Assembly (NCBI RefSeq): GCF_026651855.1
Contig: NZ_CP093280.1
Location: 1,652,001-1,716,000 of the forward strand
DNA: 64,000 bases
Reading direction: 5' to 3'
Source of the DNA: Pseudomonas silvicola
GTDB taxonomy: Bacteria > Pseudomonadota > Gammaproteobacteria > Pseudomonadales > Pseudomonadaceae
The notes under the pieces are model-generated. The model did not search any database and was not told where the DNA came from. It was given only the letters and a program-made list of their open reading frames with translations. A program made the translations under genes and the position numbers. Shown here in pieces: positions 11,157 to 19,793 of this stretch (position 1 is the stretch's first letter; the number at the start of each line of letters is the position of its first letter).

Positions 11157-11173
11157 TTGTAACGTTATAACAA
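11157..11173 (-). promoter_or_regulatory. Zur-like operator upstream of the zinc-linked operon
   Basis: TTGTAACGTTATAACAA, containing the perfect palindrome GTTATAAC, resembles gammaproteobacterial Zur boxes (TGTTATA-N-TATAACA). It lies 28 bases upstream of the ZrgA-like start, where a repressor would block transcription. The left half is imperfect. Confidence 0.6.
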
Positions 11174-11272
11174 CTTTAAAGTGCCTGCGCCATAAAGCCC
11201 CAGATGAAATTTCTCTCAGGCGCTATAGGTGGGAGCTGTGGGAACATGGCCATTCGCACCAGAGGAATGACC

Positions 11273-11620
11273 ATGTTACGAATTCGCGGAACCATCGGCG
11301 CCTGGCCGGTGGACTTGACCATCGAAATGGATGCCGCCGACTGGCAGCAGCTGGGGGCGCACCTCCAGGTACAGGCCGAGCCCGCCCCTGTGCCCGCCCC
11401 TGAAGCGAAGCCGGCTGGGCAGGGCGACGCGCTGTGGCAGACCACCCTGCAACTGGTGGAACAGGCCGGGCAGATCAGCGGCCCCGAATTGCTCGGGCAG
11501 CTCGAGGGGCTGGCGGGCAGCACGGCGGCGGGCAAGCGTCTGCTGGTGCGCCTGCGCCATTGCCGTGAAGTGCGGGTGGAAAGCGGCGCTGACGCGCCGC
11601 TGTATTGCTGGGTGGGGTAG
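11273..11620 (+). CDS. Conserved hypothetical protein, 115 aa
   Basis: Not recognised. The likely start at 11273 (MLRIRGTIGAWPVDL) has GAGG seven bases upstream; ATG 11267 lies too close to that SD. The N-terminal segment is beta-rich, a Pro/Ala linker follows (PAPVPAPEAKPAG, about 46–58), and a helical C-terminal half (LWQTTLQLVEQAGQISG…LLVRLRHCREVRVESG) looks like a small two-domain cytoplasmic protein. It is convergent with cnoX one base away, with no terminator visible. Confidence 0.7.
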   Translation: MLRIRGTIGAWPVDLTIEMDAADWQQLGAHLQVQAEPAPVPAPEAKPAGQGDALWQTTLQLVEQAGQISGPELLGQLEGLAGSTAAGKRLLVRLRHCREVRVESGADAPLYCWVG

Positions 11621-11621
11621 A

Positions 11622-12494
11622 TCAGTACAGCGCGGCGAACAGCTTGCGGCGGTAGGTGGTCACCAGCGGGTGGTCATTGCCCAGCAGGTCGAATACCTGC
11701 AGCAATGTCTTGTGAGCAACGCCTTCGTTGAAGCTGCGGTTGCGCACGAACAGTTTCAGCAGGGCGTCCAGGGCCGCCTCGTATTGCTGGCGGGCGAGCT
11801 GCTGGATGGCCAGCTGGAACACGGCCTCGTCGTCGCCCGGGTTCTGCGCGATACGGCTTTTCAGGTCGGCGGCGTCCGGCAGGTCGGCGGCCTGGCGCAG
11901 GAAGGTCAATTGCGCCTTGGCGCCGGCGAGCGCGGCCTTGTGCTCGTCGCCCTTGACCGCATCCAGCACGGTCTGTGCTTCAGTCAATTCGTTGCGTTCG
12001 GCCAGGCAGCGGGCATACAGGATCAGCGCCTTGGCATTGCTGTTGTCCGCTTGCAGCAGGTTCACCAGCACTTGCTCGGCCTTGGCGTACTGACCCTCGC
12101 TGAACAGCGCCTGGGCGGTTTCCAGAGGGTCGGCCTCGGCCGGAGCCGGCATGTGCACATGCGGCTCGAGCATGGCGCGTATTTCCGACTCCGGCCGCGC
12201 CTCGGCGAAGCCGTCCACCGGCTTGCCCTCCTTGAACAGCACCACGGTCGGCAGGCTGCGAATGCCGAAGTGGGCGACGATGTCCTGTTCCACATCGCAG
12301 TTGACCTTGGCCAGCAGCAGCTCGCCCTGATAACTCTCGGCGATCTTTTCCAGCAGTGGCATCAGCACTTTGCAGGGCGCGCACCATTCGGCCCAGAAAT
12401 CCACCAGTACCGGCTGCTCGAACGACTTGTCGATCACGTCCTGTTGGAAGGTGGCGGTGGTGACATCGAAAATATACGGCGTGGGCTGGCTCAT
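11622..12494 (-). CDS. cnoX: Chaperedoxin CnoX/YbbN-like thioredoxin with TPR tail
   Basis: A 290-residue protein with an N-terminal thioredoxin domain (residues 1–110) and a C-terminal tetratricopeptide region. The active-site motif is intact, WAEWCAPCK, whereas E. coli CnoX has lost the first Cys, so this one may have real oxidoreductase activity. CnoX proteins hold oxidised or chlorinated unfolding clients and pass them to GroEL or DnaK. The start MSQPTPYIF at 12494 fits the family. It is a separate unit from the methyltransferase gene beginning at 13207. Confidence 0.88.
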   Translation of the reverse strand: MSQPTPYIFDVTTATFQQDVIDKSFEQPVLVDFWAEWCAPCKVLMPLLEKIAESYQGELLLAKVNCDVEQDIVAHFGIRSLPTVVLFKEGKPVDGFAEARPESEIRAMLEPHVHMPAPAEADPLETAQALFSEGQYAKAEQVLVNLLQADNSNAKALILYARCLAERNELTEAQTVLDAVKGDEHKAALAGAKAQLTFLRQAADLPDAADLKSRIAQNPGDDEAVFQLAIQQLARQQYEAALDALLKLFVRNRSFNEGVAHKTLLQVFDLLGNDHPLVTTYRRKLFAALY

Positions 12495-12559
12495 CGTGCA
12501 TCTCGAAAAAAGCGGTAATGGTTGCACTATAAAGGCTGGCGCCGCTGGCCGAAAGCGCC

Positions 12560-13207
12560 TCAGCCGCGGCGTGCGTGATAGAGGCTGACGTTGCGGAATT
12601 CGTGAGGCTCGGCCAGATCCGGCAGGGTGCAGGCTTCAAGGCGCGCCAGTTGCCGGTAGACCGGGTGGCTGAAATCCCGCACCCGGGAGTCGGCGACCAG
12701 TGCCTGGTGGCCGCGGCTGAGGAAGTGGTCGAGCAGCGGTAGGTTGGCGCGGTCGTACAGCACGTCGGCCACCAGGATCAGGTCGAAGCGGTCGGCTTCG
12801 GCGAAGAAATCGGCGCTGTACCCTAGTGTCACACCGTTGAGCCCGGCGTTCGCTCGGCAGGCATCCAGTGCCAGCGGGTCCAGGTCGCAGGCGACTACTT
12901 CAGCGGCCCCGGCCTTCGCCGCGGCGATGGCGGCAACACCGGAGCCAGCGCCGAAATCCAGCACGCGCAGGCCCTCGACCCATTGCGGCTGCTCGGCCAG
13001 GTAGCGGGCAAGTGCCAGGCCGCTGGCCCAGCAGAAGCTCCAGTAGGGCGGCTCATGCAGAATGCGCCGGGTCTCCTCGGGGCTGAATGCCCGGTCCATG
13101 TTGTCGCCGTCGAGCAGCCACAGGCGAATATCCGTGCCGGGCAGCGCAGTGGGTACCAGACGGGCGTCGCCCAGCAAGTCGCCAAGCGCCTGTTGCAATC
13201 TCTTCAT
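12560..13207 (-). CDS. Class I SAM-dependent methyltransferase (Nnt1/ETFB-KMT-like)
   Basis: A 215-residue Rossmann-fold methyltransferase. Motif I is [16 protein letters not shown] (about residue 82), an acidic SAM-ribose residue sits in [10 protein letters not shown], and [11 protein letters not shown] is the post-II motif of the METTL20/Nnt1 group of protein lysine methyltransferases. [15 protein letters not shown] precedes motif I as in that group. Its ATG overlaps the lipoprotein stop by four bases, so it is co-translated with that gene. The substrate is unknown. Confidence 0.82.
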   Translation of the reverse strand: MKRLQQALGDLLGDARLVPTALPGTDIRLWLLDGDNMDRAFSPEETRRILHEPPYWSFCWASGLALARYLAEQPQWVEGLRVLDFGAGSGVAAIAAAKAGAAEVVACDLDPLALDACRANAGLNGVTLGYSADFFAEADRFDLILVADVLYDRANLPLLDHFLSRGHQALVADSRVRDFSHPVYRQLARLEACTLPDLAEPHEFRNVSLYHARRG

Positions 13208-13656
13208 GGTGCCTGCAGCAATTGCAGTTGGCCCAGGGACTGGGTAGTGGGTTGGTCAACCGGCACGGCCGGCAGGTGCAGGATCAGAATGCCGGACTGG
13301 CTGGCACGCCCGCGCAGTTCGACCCGCAGGTTGCTGGGAAAGGCCTCCGGGTTGAACCGCAGCTGGAAGGGCAGTGGCTTGCTGGTGCCGGTCTGCTTGC
13401 TGCTGGCCAGCAGTTTCTGCGGCCGGCCGCGCTCATCCACCGCCAACAGTGCCAGTTCTACCTCGGCGCCAGCAGGGGCGCCCAACAGGGTGCCGGTCAG
13501 TTCACGCTGGTAGGCGGGCAGCGGGCCCAGGGGTTCGGGCCCGGCCACCGCGGCTTTGGGGGCCGGTGCCACGGGGGCAACGGGTTTGGGCTTATCGCTG
13601 CCACAGGCCGCCAACAGGGCGACCAGGCTCAGCAAAACAAGGGGGCGTAGGGGCAT
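13204..13656 (-). CDS. YbaY-family lipoprotein
   Basis: A 150-residue lipoprotein: signal peptide [18 protein letters not shown] with lipobox LAAC, a Pro/Ala/Lys linker, then a YbaY-like beta domain ([23 protein letters not shown]…[12 protein letters not shown]). YbaY-type domains resemble type III secretion pilotins, but no secretion genes are present here and the role is unknown. The upstream ATG at 13668 (MDLPMPLR) is an alternative start. Translationally coupled to the methyltransferase downstream. Confidence 0.8.
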   Translation of the reverse strand: MPLRPLVLLSLVALLAACGSDKPKPVAPVAPAPKAAVAGPEPLGPLPAYQRELTGTLLGAPAGAEVELALLAVDERGRPQKLLASSKQTGTSKPLPFQLRFNPEAFPSNLRVELRGRASQSGILILHLPAVPVDQPTTQSLGQLQLLQAP

Positions 13657-13763
13657 TGGCAGATCCATCGCAATAAATTACCTCTGTATACCGCAAAGGC
13701 TTTGGCTTGTCTTGCCAGTGGGATGCGCTACCATGGCCCTCCCATTTTTTGTTGCCTGCCACC

Positions 13764-14228
13764 ATGCACTGTCCCTTCTGCGGTGCCAACGACACCAAGG
13801 TCATCGACTCGCGACTGGTCGCCGAGGGCGAGCAAGTACGCCGTCGTCGCGAATGCCTGGCCTGCGGTGAGCGTTTCACCACCTTCGAAACCGCCGAACT
13901 GGTTTTGCCCCGCCTGATCAAGCAGGACGGCAGCCGCCAACCCTTCGACGAAGAAAAATTGCGCGCCGGCATGCAGCGGGCGCTGGAAAAGCGCCCGGTC
14001 AGCGTCGAGCGGCTGGAAGCGGCCCTGGCCCACATCAAGCACAAGCTGCGCGCCACCGGCGAGCGCGAGGTCAAATCGCTGGTCGTCGGCGAACTGGTGA
14101 TGGCCGAGCTGCAGAAACTCGATGAAGTCGCCTACATTCGCTTCGCCTCGGTGTACCGCCGTTTCCAGGACCTGGACGAATTCCGCGAGGAAATCGATCG
14201 CCTGGCCCGCGAACCGTCCAAGGAGTGA
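13764..14228 (+). CDS. nrdR: Transcriptional repressor NrdR
   Basis: NrdR represses ribonucleotide reductase genes in response to dATP/ATP. The 154-residue protein has the N-terminal zinc ribbon (MHCPFCG at 1–7 and CLACGERF near 31) with a basic RRRR stretch, then an ATP-cone domain from about residue 48 ([20 protein letters not shown]). It heads the riboflavin operon, as in many proteobacteria, and ends just before ribD. The longer in-frame upstream sequence has no family similarity. Confidence 0.95.
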   Translation: MHCPFCGANDTKVIDSRLVAEGEQVRRRRECLACGERFTTFETAELVLPRLIKQDGSRQPFDEEKLRAGMQRALEKRPVSVERLEAALAHIKHKLRATGEREVKSLVVGELVMAELQKLDEVAYIRFASVYRRFQDLDEFREEIDRLAREPSKE

Positions 14229-14230
14229 TC

Positions 14231-15367
14231 ATGACCAGCGAGCAAGCCGTCCTCGATGCACATTACATGGCCCGCGCCATCGAGCTGGCGCGCCGCGGCC
14301 AGTACACCACCCACCCCAACCCCCGTGTCGGTTGCGTGATCGTGCGCGATGGCCAGGTGGTGGGCGAGGGCTGGCATGTGCGCGCCGGCGAAGGCCATGC
14401 CGAAGTGAATGCCTTGCGCCAGGCCGGCGAGCTGGCCCGTGGCGCCACCGCCTACGTCACTCTGGAACCGTGCAGCCACCATGGCCGCACGCCGCCCTGT
14501 GCCGATGCCCTGGTCAACGCCGGGCTGGCGCGGGTGGTGGCGGCCATGCAGGACCCCAATCCACAAGTGGCCGGCCGTGGCCTGCGGCGCCTGAATGATG
14601 CCGGCATCGCTGTGCACAGCGGTGTGCTGGAAGGCGAGGCGCGGGCGCTCAACCCTGGCTTCCTCAAGCGCATGGAGCATGGCCTGCCGTTCGTGCGGGT
14701 CAAGCTGGCCATGAGCCTGGACGGCCGCACGGCCATGGCCAGTGGAGAAAGCCAATGGATCACCGGGCCGGCAGCACGCTCTGCGGTGCAACGCCTGCGG
14801 GCACGGTCCAGCGTGGTGCTGACCGGTGCCGACAGCGTGCTGGCTGACGGTGCGCGCATGACCGTGCGTGCCAGCGAGCTGGGCCTGGACCCCGAGGCCA
14901 CCGCGCTGGCCACTGAGCGGCCGCCGCTGCGGGTGTTGATCGACGGCCGGTTACGGGTGCCTCTGGACGCGCCTTTCTTCCAGGCCGGTTCCGCCCTGGT
15001 GGTCACCTGCCCAGGCAGCGGCGCGGCCGCGCGTTATCAGCAGCAGGGCCACGAGCTCCTGGAGATCGCTGGCCCCGGGGGCCACGTCGGCCTTCAGGCT
15101 CTGCTTGAGGCGCTGGCGGCGCGCGGTGCCAGTGAGGTCCTGGTCGAGGCCGGGCCCACGTTGGCGGGCGCGTTCGCCCAGGCCGGGCTGGTGGATGAGT
15201 ACCAGATATTCGTCGCCGCCAAGTTCCTGGGCTCCAGCGCCCGCCCGTTGCTGGACTGGCCGTTGGCCCGCATGAGCCAGGCGCCACACCTTGAAATCAT
15301 TGAAATGCGTGCCGTGGGGGCTGACTGGCGAGTCATCGCGGTACCTGCCAAGGCGCCAAGCGTATAA
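14231..15367 (+). CDS. ribD: RibD, bifunctional pyrimidine deaminase/reductase
   Basis: Carries out the second and third steps after GTP in riboflavin synthesis: deamination, then NADPH reduction of the ribosyl side chain. The N-terminal deaminase has zinc ligands in GHAEVNAL and in PCSHHGRTPPCADAL. The reductase domain starts near residue 150 (VRVKLAMSLDGRTAMASGESQWITG). Length 378 is normal. AAGGAG sits five bases before the ATG and overlaps the end of nrdR; an in-frame GTG at 14225 is less likely. Confidence 0.95.
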   Translation: MTSEQAVLDAHYMARAIELARRGQYTTHPNPRVGCVIVRDGQVVGEGWHVRAGEGHAEVNALRQAGELARGATAYVTLEPCSHHGRTPPCADALVNAGLARVVAAMQDPNPQVAGRGLRRLNDAGIAVHSGVLEGEARALNPGFLKRMEHGLPFVRVKLAMSLDGRTAMASGESQWITGPAARSAVQRLRARSSVVLTGADSVLADGARMTVRASELGLDPEATALATERPPLRVLIDGRLRVPLDAPFFQAGSALVVTCPGSGAAARYQQQGHELLEIAGPGGHVGLQALLEALAARGASEVLVEAGPTLAGAFAQAGLVDEYQIFVAAKFLGSSARPLLDWPLARMSQAPHLEIIEMRAVGADWRVIAVPAKAPSV

Positions 15368-15412
15368 TTTCAGCCTCGCGCCCAGCGCAGGCCCGGTTCC
15401 GTAGGAGGATCC

Positions 15413-16075
15413 ATGTTCACCGGCATTATCGAATCCATCGGCAGCATCCGTTCGTTGACCCCCAAAGGCGGCGACGTACGTGTTTACGTAGAGACCGGCA
15501 AGCTGGACCTTGCCGACGTCAAACTGGGTGACAGCATCGCCGTCAACGGCGTGTGCCTGACGGCCGTCGAGCTGCCGGGCGATGGCTTCTGGGCCGACGT
15601 CAGCCGCGAAACCCTGGACTGCACCGCATTTCATGACTTGAAGGCCGGCAGCCGGGTCAACCTGGAAAAGGCTCTGACACCAAGCTCGCGCCTGGGCGGC
15701 CACCTGGTCAGCGGCCACGTCGACGGTGTTGGCGAAGTGGTCTCGCGTGAAGAAAACGCCCGTGCCATCCAGTTCCGTGTCCGTGCCCCCAAAGAGCTGG
15801 CCAAGTACATCGCCCACAAGGGCTCGATCACCGTCGACGGCACCAGCCTGACCGTGAACGCCGTCGATGGCGCCGAGTTCGAATTGACCATCGTTCCGCA
15901 CACCCTGGCCGAAACCATCATGGCCGACTACCGCGCTGGCCGTAAGGTCAACCTGGAAGTGGACCTGCTGGCCCGTTACCTGGAGCGCCTGCTGCTGGGC
16001 GACAAGGCCGCCGAGCCATCCAGCGGTGGCATCAGCGAAAGCTTCCTGGCCGCCAACGGTTACCTGAAGTCCTGA
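15413..16075 (+). CDS. ribE: Riboflavin synthase alpha chain
   Basis: Dismutates two 6,7-dimethyl-8-ribityllumazine molecules to riboflavin. The 220-residue protein is an internal duplication of two beta barrels: MFTGIIESIGSI with VNGVCLTAV in the first half, and RLGGHLVSGHVDGVGEV with IDGTSLT-type VDGTSLTVN in the second. AGGAGG lies seven bases before the ATG. The 45-base gap from ribD shows no FMN riboswitch. Confidence 0.95.
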   Translation: MFTGIIESIGSIRSLTPKGGDVRVYVETGKLDLADVKLGDSIAVNGVCLTAVELPGDGFWADVSRETLDCTAFHDLKAGSRVNLEKALTPSSRLGGHLVSGHVDGVGEVVSREENARAIQFRVRAPKELAKYIAHKGSITVDGTSLTVNAVDGAEFELTIVPHTLAETIMADYRAGRKVNLEVDLLARYLERLLLGDKAAEPSSGGISESFLAANGYLKS

Positions 16076-16090
16076 CATAGGGGGTGCCGC

Positions 16091-17182
16091 GTGGCGCTCA
16101 ATACGATTGAAGAGCTGGTGGAAGATATCCGCCAGGGCAAGATGGTCATCCTCATGGATGACGAAGACCGGGAAAACGAAGGCGACCTGATCATGGCCGC
16201 CGAATGCTGCCAGGCCGAGCACATCAACTTCATGGCCAAGCACGCCCGTGGCCTGATCTGCATGCCCATGACCCGCGAGCGCTGCGAGTTGCTCAAGCTG
16301 CCGTTGATGGCGCCGCGCAACGGTTCGGGTTTCGGTACCAAGTTCACCGTGTCCATCGAAGCCGCCGAGGGCGTTACCACCGGCATCTCCGCCGCCGACC
16401 GCGCGCGTACCGTGCAAGCGGCCGCTGCCAGGGACGCCAAGGCTGAAGACATCGTGAGCCCAGGCCACATCTTCCCGCTGATGGCTCAGGCCGGCGGTAC
16501 CCTGGCCCGTGCCGGCCACACCGAGGCCGCCTGCGACCTGGCGCGCATGGCCGGTTTCGAGCCCAGCGGCGTGATCTGCGAAGTGATGAACGACGACGGC
16601 ACCATGTCCCGTCGCGCCGAACTGGAAGCTTTCGCCGCCGAGCACGGCATCAAGATCGGCACCATCGCCGACCTGATCCACTACCGCATGATCCACGAAC
16701 GTACCGTTCAGCGGATTGCCGAGCAGCCGCTCGACAGCGAACTGGGCCAGTTCAACCTGGTCACCTACCGCGATTCGGTGGAAGGCGACGTGCACATGGC
16801 CCTCACCTTGGGCACTATCTGCGCCGAGGAACCGACCCTGGTACGGGTGCACAACATGGACCCGCTGCGCGACCTGCTGATGGTCAGGCAGCCTGGCCGC
16901 TGGAGCCTGCGGGCCGCCATGAGCGCGGTTTCCGAGGCCGGCAGCGGCGTGGTGCTGTTGCTGGGCAACCCGGTGGACGGCGATGTGCTGCTGGCGCATA
17001 TACGCGAAACCAGCGAAAGCGCGCCGGTGAAAAAACCGACTACCTACAGCATCGTCGGGGCCGGTTCCCAGATCCTTCGCGACCTGGGCGTGCGCAAGAT
17101 GCGCCTGATGAGTTCGCCAATGAAGTTCAATGCGATATCCGGATTCGATCTGGAAGTAGTAGAATACGTGCCCTCCGAATAA
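16091..17182 (+). CDS. ribBA: DHBP synthase fused to a degenerate GTP cyclohydrolase II domain (RibBX type)
   Basis: The N-terminal half (about residues 1–200) is RibB, which makes 3,4-dihydroxy-2-butanone 4-phosphate: DDEDRENEGDLIMAAE and HTEAACDLARMAG are the catalytic signatures. The C-terminal half aligns with RibA in length but lacks the zinc and catalytic signature (the [12 protein letters not shown]-type motif) and the RQEGRG motif, so it should have no cyclohydrolase activity. This is the RibBX form; a complete RibA is encoded at 20640. The start is GTG at 16091. Confidence 0.92.
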   Translation: MALNTIEELVEDIRQGKMVILMDDEDRENEGDLIMAAECCQAEHINFMAKHARGLICMPMTRERCELLKLPLMAPRNGSGFGTKFTVSIEAAEGVTTGISAADRARTVQAAAARDAKAEDIVSPGHIFPLMAQAGGTLARAGHTEAACDLARMAGFEPSGVICEVMNDDGTMSRRAELEAFAAEHGIKIGTIADLIHYRMIHERTVQRIAEQPLDSELGQFNLVTYRDSVEGDVHMALTLGTICAEEPTLVRVHNMDPLRDLLMVRQPGRWSLRAAMSAVSEAGSGVVLLLGNPVDGDVLLAHIRETSESAPVKKPTTYSIVGAGSQILRDLGVRKMRLMSSPMKFNAISGFDLEVVEYVPSE

Positions 17183-17315
17183 ACACCGGTAAGAGGGTCG
17201 CCAGATTGCCAGGCCAGCGCTATGGTTTTCAGTGACCCCGTACGTGCTTGTTCGTGAACCATTACCCCCATAGGGCGCCCCTGGCGTCCTTGCTCTTTAA
17301 GACGAGACTCACCGA
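17183..17315 (+). other. Unusual 133-base spacer between ribBA and ribH
   Basis: The other junctions of this operon are tight, but this one is 133 bases. It has GGTCGCC and GGCGCCC segments able to pair locally and an 11-codon ORF (ATG 17222 to TGA 17255–17257) without a good SD. The FMN riboswitch conserved segments were looked for and not found. Function unknown. Confidence 0.4.
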
Positions 17316-17792
17316 ATGACCCTGAAGACCATCGAAGGTACCTTCATTGCCCCCAAAGGTCGCTATGCCCTGGTGGTTGGCCGTTTCAACAGCTTCGTCG
17401 TCGAAAGCCTGGTGAGCGGCGCGGTTGATGCCCTGGTTCGCCACGGTATCAGCGAAAGCGACATCACCATCATCCGTGCGCCTGGCGCCTTCGAGATCCC
17501 GCTGGTTGCGCAGAAGGTCGCTCAGCAGAGCGAGTACGACGCGATCATCGCCCTGGGCGCGGTCATTCGTGGCGGCACCCCGCACTTCGAATACGTGGCT
17601 GGCGAATGCACCAAGGGCCTGTCCCAGGTTTCCATGGAATTCGGCGTGCCGGTCGCCTTCGGCGTGCTGACCGTTGATTCCATCGAGCAGGCCATCGAGC
17701 GTTCCGGCACCAAGGCCGGCAACAAGGGCGCCGAAGCGGCCCTGTCCGCCCTGGAAATGGTCAGCCTGCTGTCGCAGTTGGAGGCCAAGTGA
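17316..17792 (+). CDS. ribH: 6,7-dimethyl-8-ribityllumazine synthase
   Basis: Condenses the RibB product with the RibD-pathway pyrimidine to give lumazine, the substrate of RibE. The 158-residue protein shows family motifs [40 protein letters not shown] (phosphate-binding and catalytic His) and [12 protein letters not shown]. The stop overlaps the GTG start of nusB by four bases. Confidence 0.96.
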   Translation: MTLKTIEGTFIAPKGRYALVVGRFNSFVVESLVSGAVDALVRHGISESDITIIRAPGAFEIPLVAQKVAQQSEYDAIIALGAVIRGGTPHFEYVAGECTKGLSQVSMEFGVPVAFGVLTVDSIEQAIERSGTKAGNKGAEAALSALEMVSLLSQLEAK

Positions 17793-18289
17793 TTTCCGAC
17801 GAAAGCGATCGTTTCAACCCGCGCGATCCAAAACCTGCGGATGCTGGCAAGCCTTCCAAGAGCATGAAGCGCCGTGAAGCCCGCAAGCTGGCGACCCAAG
17901 CCCTGTACCAATGGCACATGGCAAGCCACTCGCTGAACGAGATCGAAGCGCAGTTCCGGGTCGACAACGACTTCACCGACGTTGACGGCGCCTACTTCCG
18001 CGAGATCCTGCACGGCGTTCCTGCCAGCAAGACCGAGATCGATGCCGTGCTGAAGCCGTGCATGGACCTGGCCCTGGAAGAGCTGGACCCGGTTGAACTG
18101 GCCGTGCTGCGCCTGTCCACCTGGGAATTGCTCAAACGTGTCGACGTGCCGTACCGCGTGGTCATCAACGAAGGTATCGAACTGGCCAAGGTCTTCGGTT
18201 CCACCGACGGCCACAAGTTCGTCAACGGCGTGCTGGACAAGGTGGCGCCGAATGTCCGCGCCGCCGAAGTGAAGGCGTTCAAGCGCTGA
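17789..18289 (+). CDS. nusB: Transcription antitermination factor NusB
   Basis: NusB binds boxA RNA with NusE (S10) in rRNA antitermination. The 166-residue protein has the all-helical family pattern: [33 protein letters not shown], and [30 protein letters not shown]. The GTG at 17789 overlaps the ribH stop; the first 25 residues are a hydrophilic extension, and the core could begin at MKRREARK. Placement after ribH is widespread in proteobacteria. Confidence 0.95.
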   Translation: MISDESDRFNPRDPKPADAGKPSKSMKRREARKLATQALYQWHMASHSLNEIEAQFRVDNDFTDVDGAYFREILHGVPASKTEIDAVLKPCMDLALEELDPVELAVLRLSTWELLKRVDVPYRVVINEGIELAKVFGSTDGHKFVNGVLDKVAPNVRAAEVKAFKR

Positions 18290-18307
18290 TCCACGCGCTT
18301 GCAGACC

Positions 18308-19273
18308 ATGGGCGAGTTTGAGCTTATCCGACACTTCTTCGCCGCCGCGCCCTGTGCGCAGGGCGGCGACGGGGTGGCGCTCGGCATTGGCGATGACTGC
18401 GCCCTGCTGGCCCTGCCAGCCGGCCAGCAGTTGGCCGTGTCGACCGACACCCTGGTAGCCGGGGTGCATTTCCCCGACCCTGCCGACCCCCTTCTGCTCG
18501 GCCAGCGCGCGCTGGCGGTGGCTGCCAGTGACCTGGCGGCCATGGGCGCTTCCCCACTGGGCTTTACCCTGGCGCTGACCTTGCCGTCTGTGGCCGAAGG
18601 CTGGCTGCAGCCGTTTGCCGAGGGCCTGAACCGCATGGCCCGGCAATGTGGCCTGAGCCTGATCGGCGGGGACACCACCCGTGGGCCATTGAGCCTGACC
18701 GTTACCGTGTTCGGCGCTGTACCCGCCGGGCAGGCGCTGCTGCGCAGTGGCGCCCAGCCGGGCGACCTGCTGTGCGTGGGCGGGGTGTTGGGCGACGCTG
18801 CCGGTGCCTTGCCGTTGGTGCTGGGCCAGGCCCAGGCGCCGGCTGTGGTGGCCGGGCCGCTGTTGGCCCATTACTGGTCGCCCCCGCCGCAATTCGGCCT
18901 GGGCCAGGCCCTGCGCGGCAAGGCCACCGCCGCCATGGATATCTCCGACGGCCTGCTGGCTGACTGCGGGCATATTGCCTCGGCCTCCGCCGTGGCGCTG
19001 GCGCTGGAGCTCGAGGCCATGCCGCTGTCGGATGCGCTGGTGGCGTTTTGCGGCCGCGAAGGCGCGCAGAACGCGGCGCTCACCGGAGGGGATGACTACG
19101 TGCTGGTGTTCAGCCTGCCACCCCGGCACCTTGACAGCCTGCGGGCCGATGGCTGGCCGATTCATGTGGTGGGCCAGGTACGCGCGGGGCAGGGCGTCAG
19201 CCTGCTGGACGGCGCCGGCCGTGACATCACCCCGGTTGTGCGGGGCTACCAACATTTTCGGGAGACGCCGTGA
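18308..19273 (+). CDS. thiL: Thiamine-monophosphate kinase
   Basis: Phosphorylates thiamine monophosphate to thiamine diphosphate. The 321-residue protein starts MGEFELI, has the metal/ATP motif GIGDDCALL (about 26–34), STDTLVAGVHF, SDLAAMGASP, GGDTTRG and the late MDISDGLL and GGDDYVLVF motifs of ThiL. An in-frame TTG nine bases upstream is a weaker start choice. Stop overlaps the GTG of pgpA by four bases. Confidence 0.95.
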   Translation: MGEFELIRHFFAAAPCAQGGDGVALGIGDDCALLALPAGQQLAVSTDTLVAGVHFPDPADPLLLGQRALAVAASDLAAMGASPLGFTLALTLPSVAEGWLQPFAEGLNRMARQCGLSLIGGDTTRGPLSLTVTVFGAVPAGQALLRSGAQPGDLLCVGGVLGDAAGALPLVLGQAQAPAVVAGPLLAHYWSPPPQFGLGQALRGKATAAMDISDGLLADCGHIASASAVALALELEAMPLSDALVAFCGREGAQNAALTGGDDYVLVFSLPPRHLDSLRADGWPIHVVGQVRAGQGVSLLDGAGRDITPVVRGYQHFRETP

Positions 19274-19779
19274 CACACCCCTCCAACCAGGCCCTGGCAG
19301 AGAACGCAGTTCCGTCGGTGTGGCGCAACCCCTGGCATTTCATGGCCTTCGGCTTCGGTTCCGGTACGCTGCCCAGGGCGCCCGGTACCTGGGGGTCATT
19401 GGTGGCCATTCCGTTCATGCCCCTGTGGCAGATGCTGCCCGGCTGGGGCTACTGGCTGATGCTGGGCATCACCCTGCTGTTCGGCTTCTGGCTGTGCGGC
19501 AAGGTGGCGGACGACCTGGGAGTGCATGACCACGAAGGTATCGTCTGGGACGAAATGGTGGGCATGTGGATAACCCTGTGGCTGGTACCCCAAGGGTGGG
19601 AATGGCTGCTGGTGGGTTTTCTGCTGTTCCGTTTTTTCGACATACTCAAGCCCTGGCCGATCAGTTGGGTCGACCGGCATGTGCACGGGGGCTTGGGCAT
19701 CATGCTTGATGACGTCTTGGCCGGCCTGTTCGCCTGGCTGGCCATGCAGGCGGTAGTCTGGGGGTGGCACTTCGTTTGA
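19270..19779 (+). CDS. pgpA: Phosphatidylglycerophosphatase A
   Basis: Inner-membrane phosphatase removing phosphate from phosphatidylglycerol-phosphate. The 169-residue protein has FGSGTLPRAPGTWGSL near the N-terminus, the acidic HDHEGIVWDEMVGMWI motif with catalytic Asp/Glu residues, FRFFDILKPWPI, and DDVLAGL near the end. Starts on a GTG coupled to thiL. Length and membrane pattern are typical. Confidence 0.94.
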   Translation: MTHPSNQALAENAVPSVWRNPWHFMAFGFGSGTLPRAPGTWGSLVAIPFMPLWQMLPGWGYWLMLGITLLFGFWLCGKVADDLGVHDHEGIVWDEMVGMWITLWLVPQGWEWLLVGFLLFRFFDILKPWPISWVDRHVHGGLGIMLDDVLAGLFAWLAMQAVVWGWHFV

Positions 19780-19793
19780 CAGGGAGCAGGGCG

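Noticed and set aside
15368-15412. Possible FMN riboswitch in the rib operon
   Set aside because: The conserved aptamer segments are not present in the short gap before ribE, nor in the ribBA–ribH gap or upstream of ribA.
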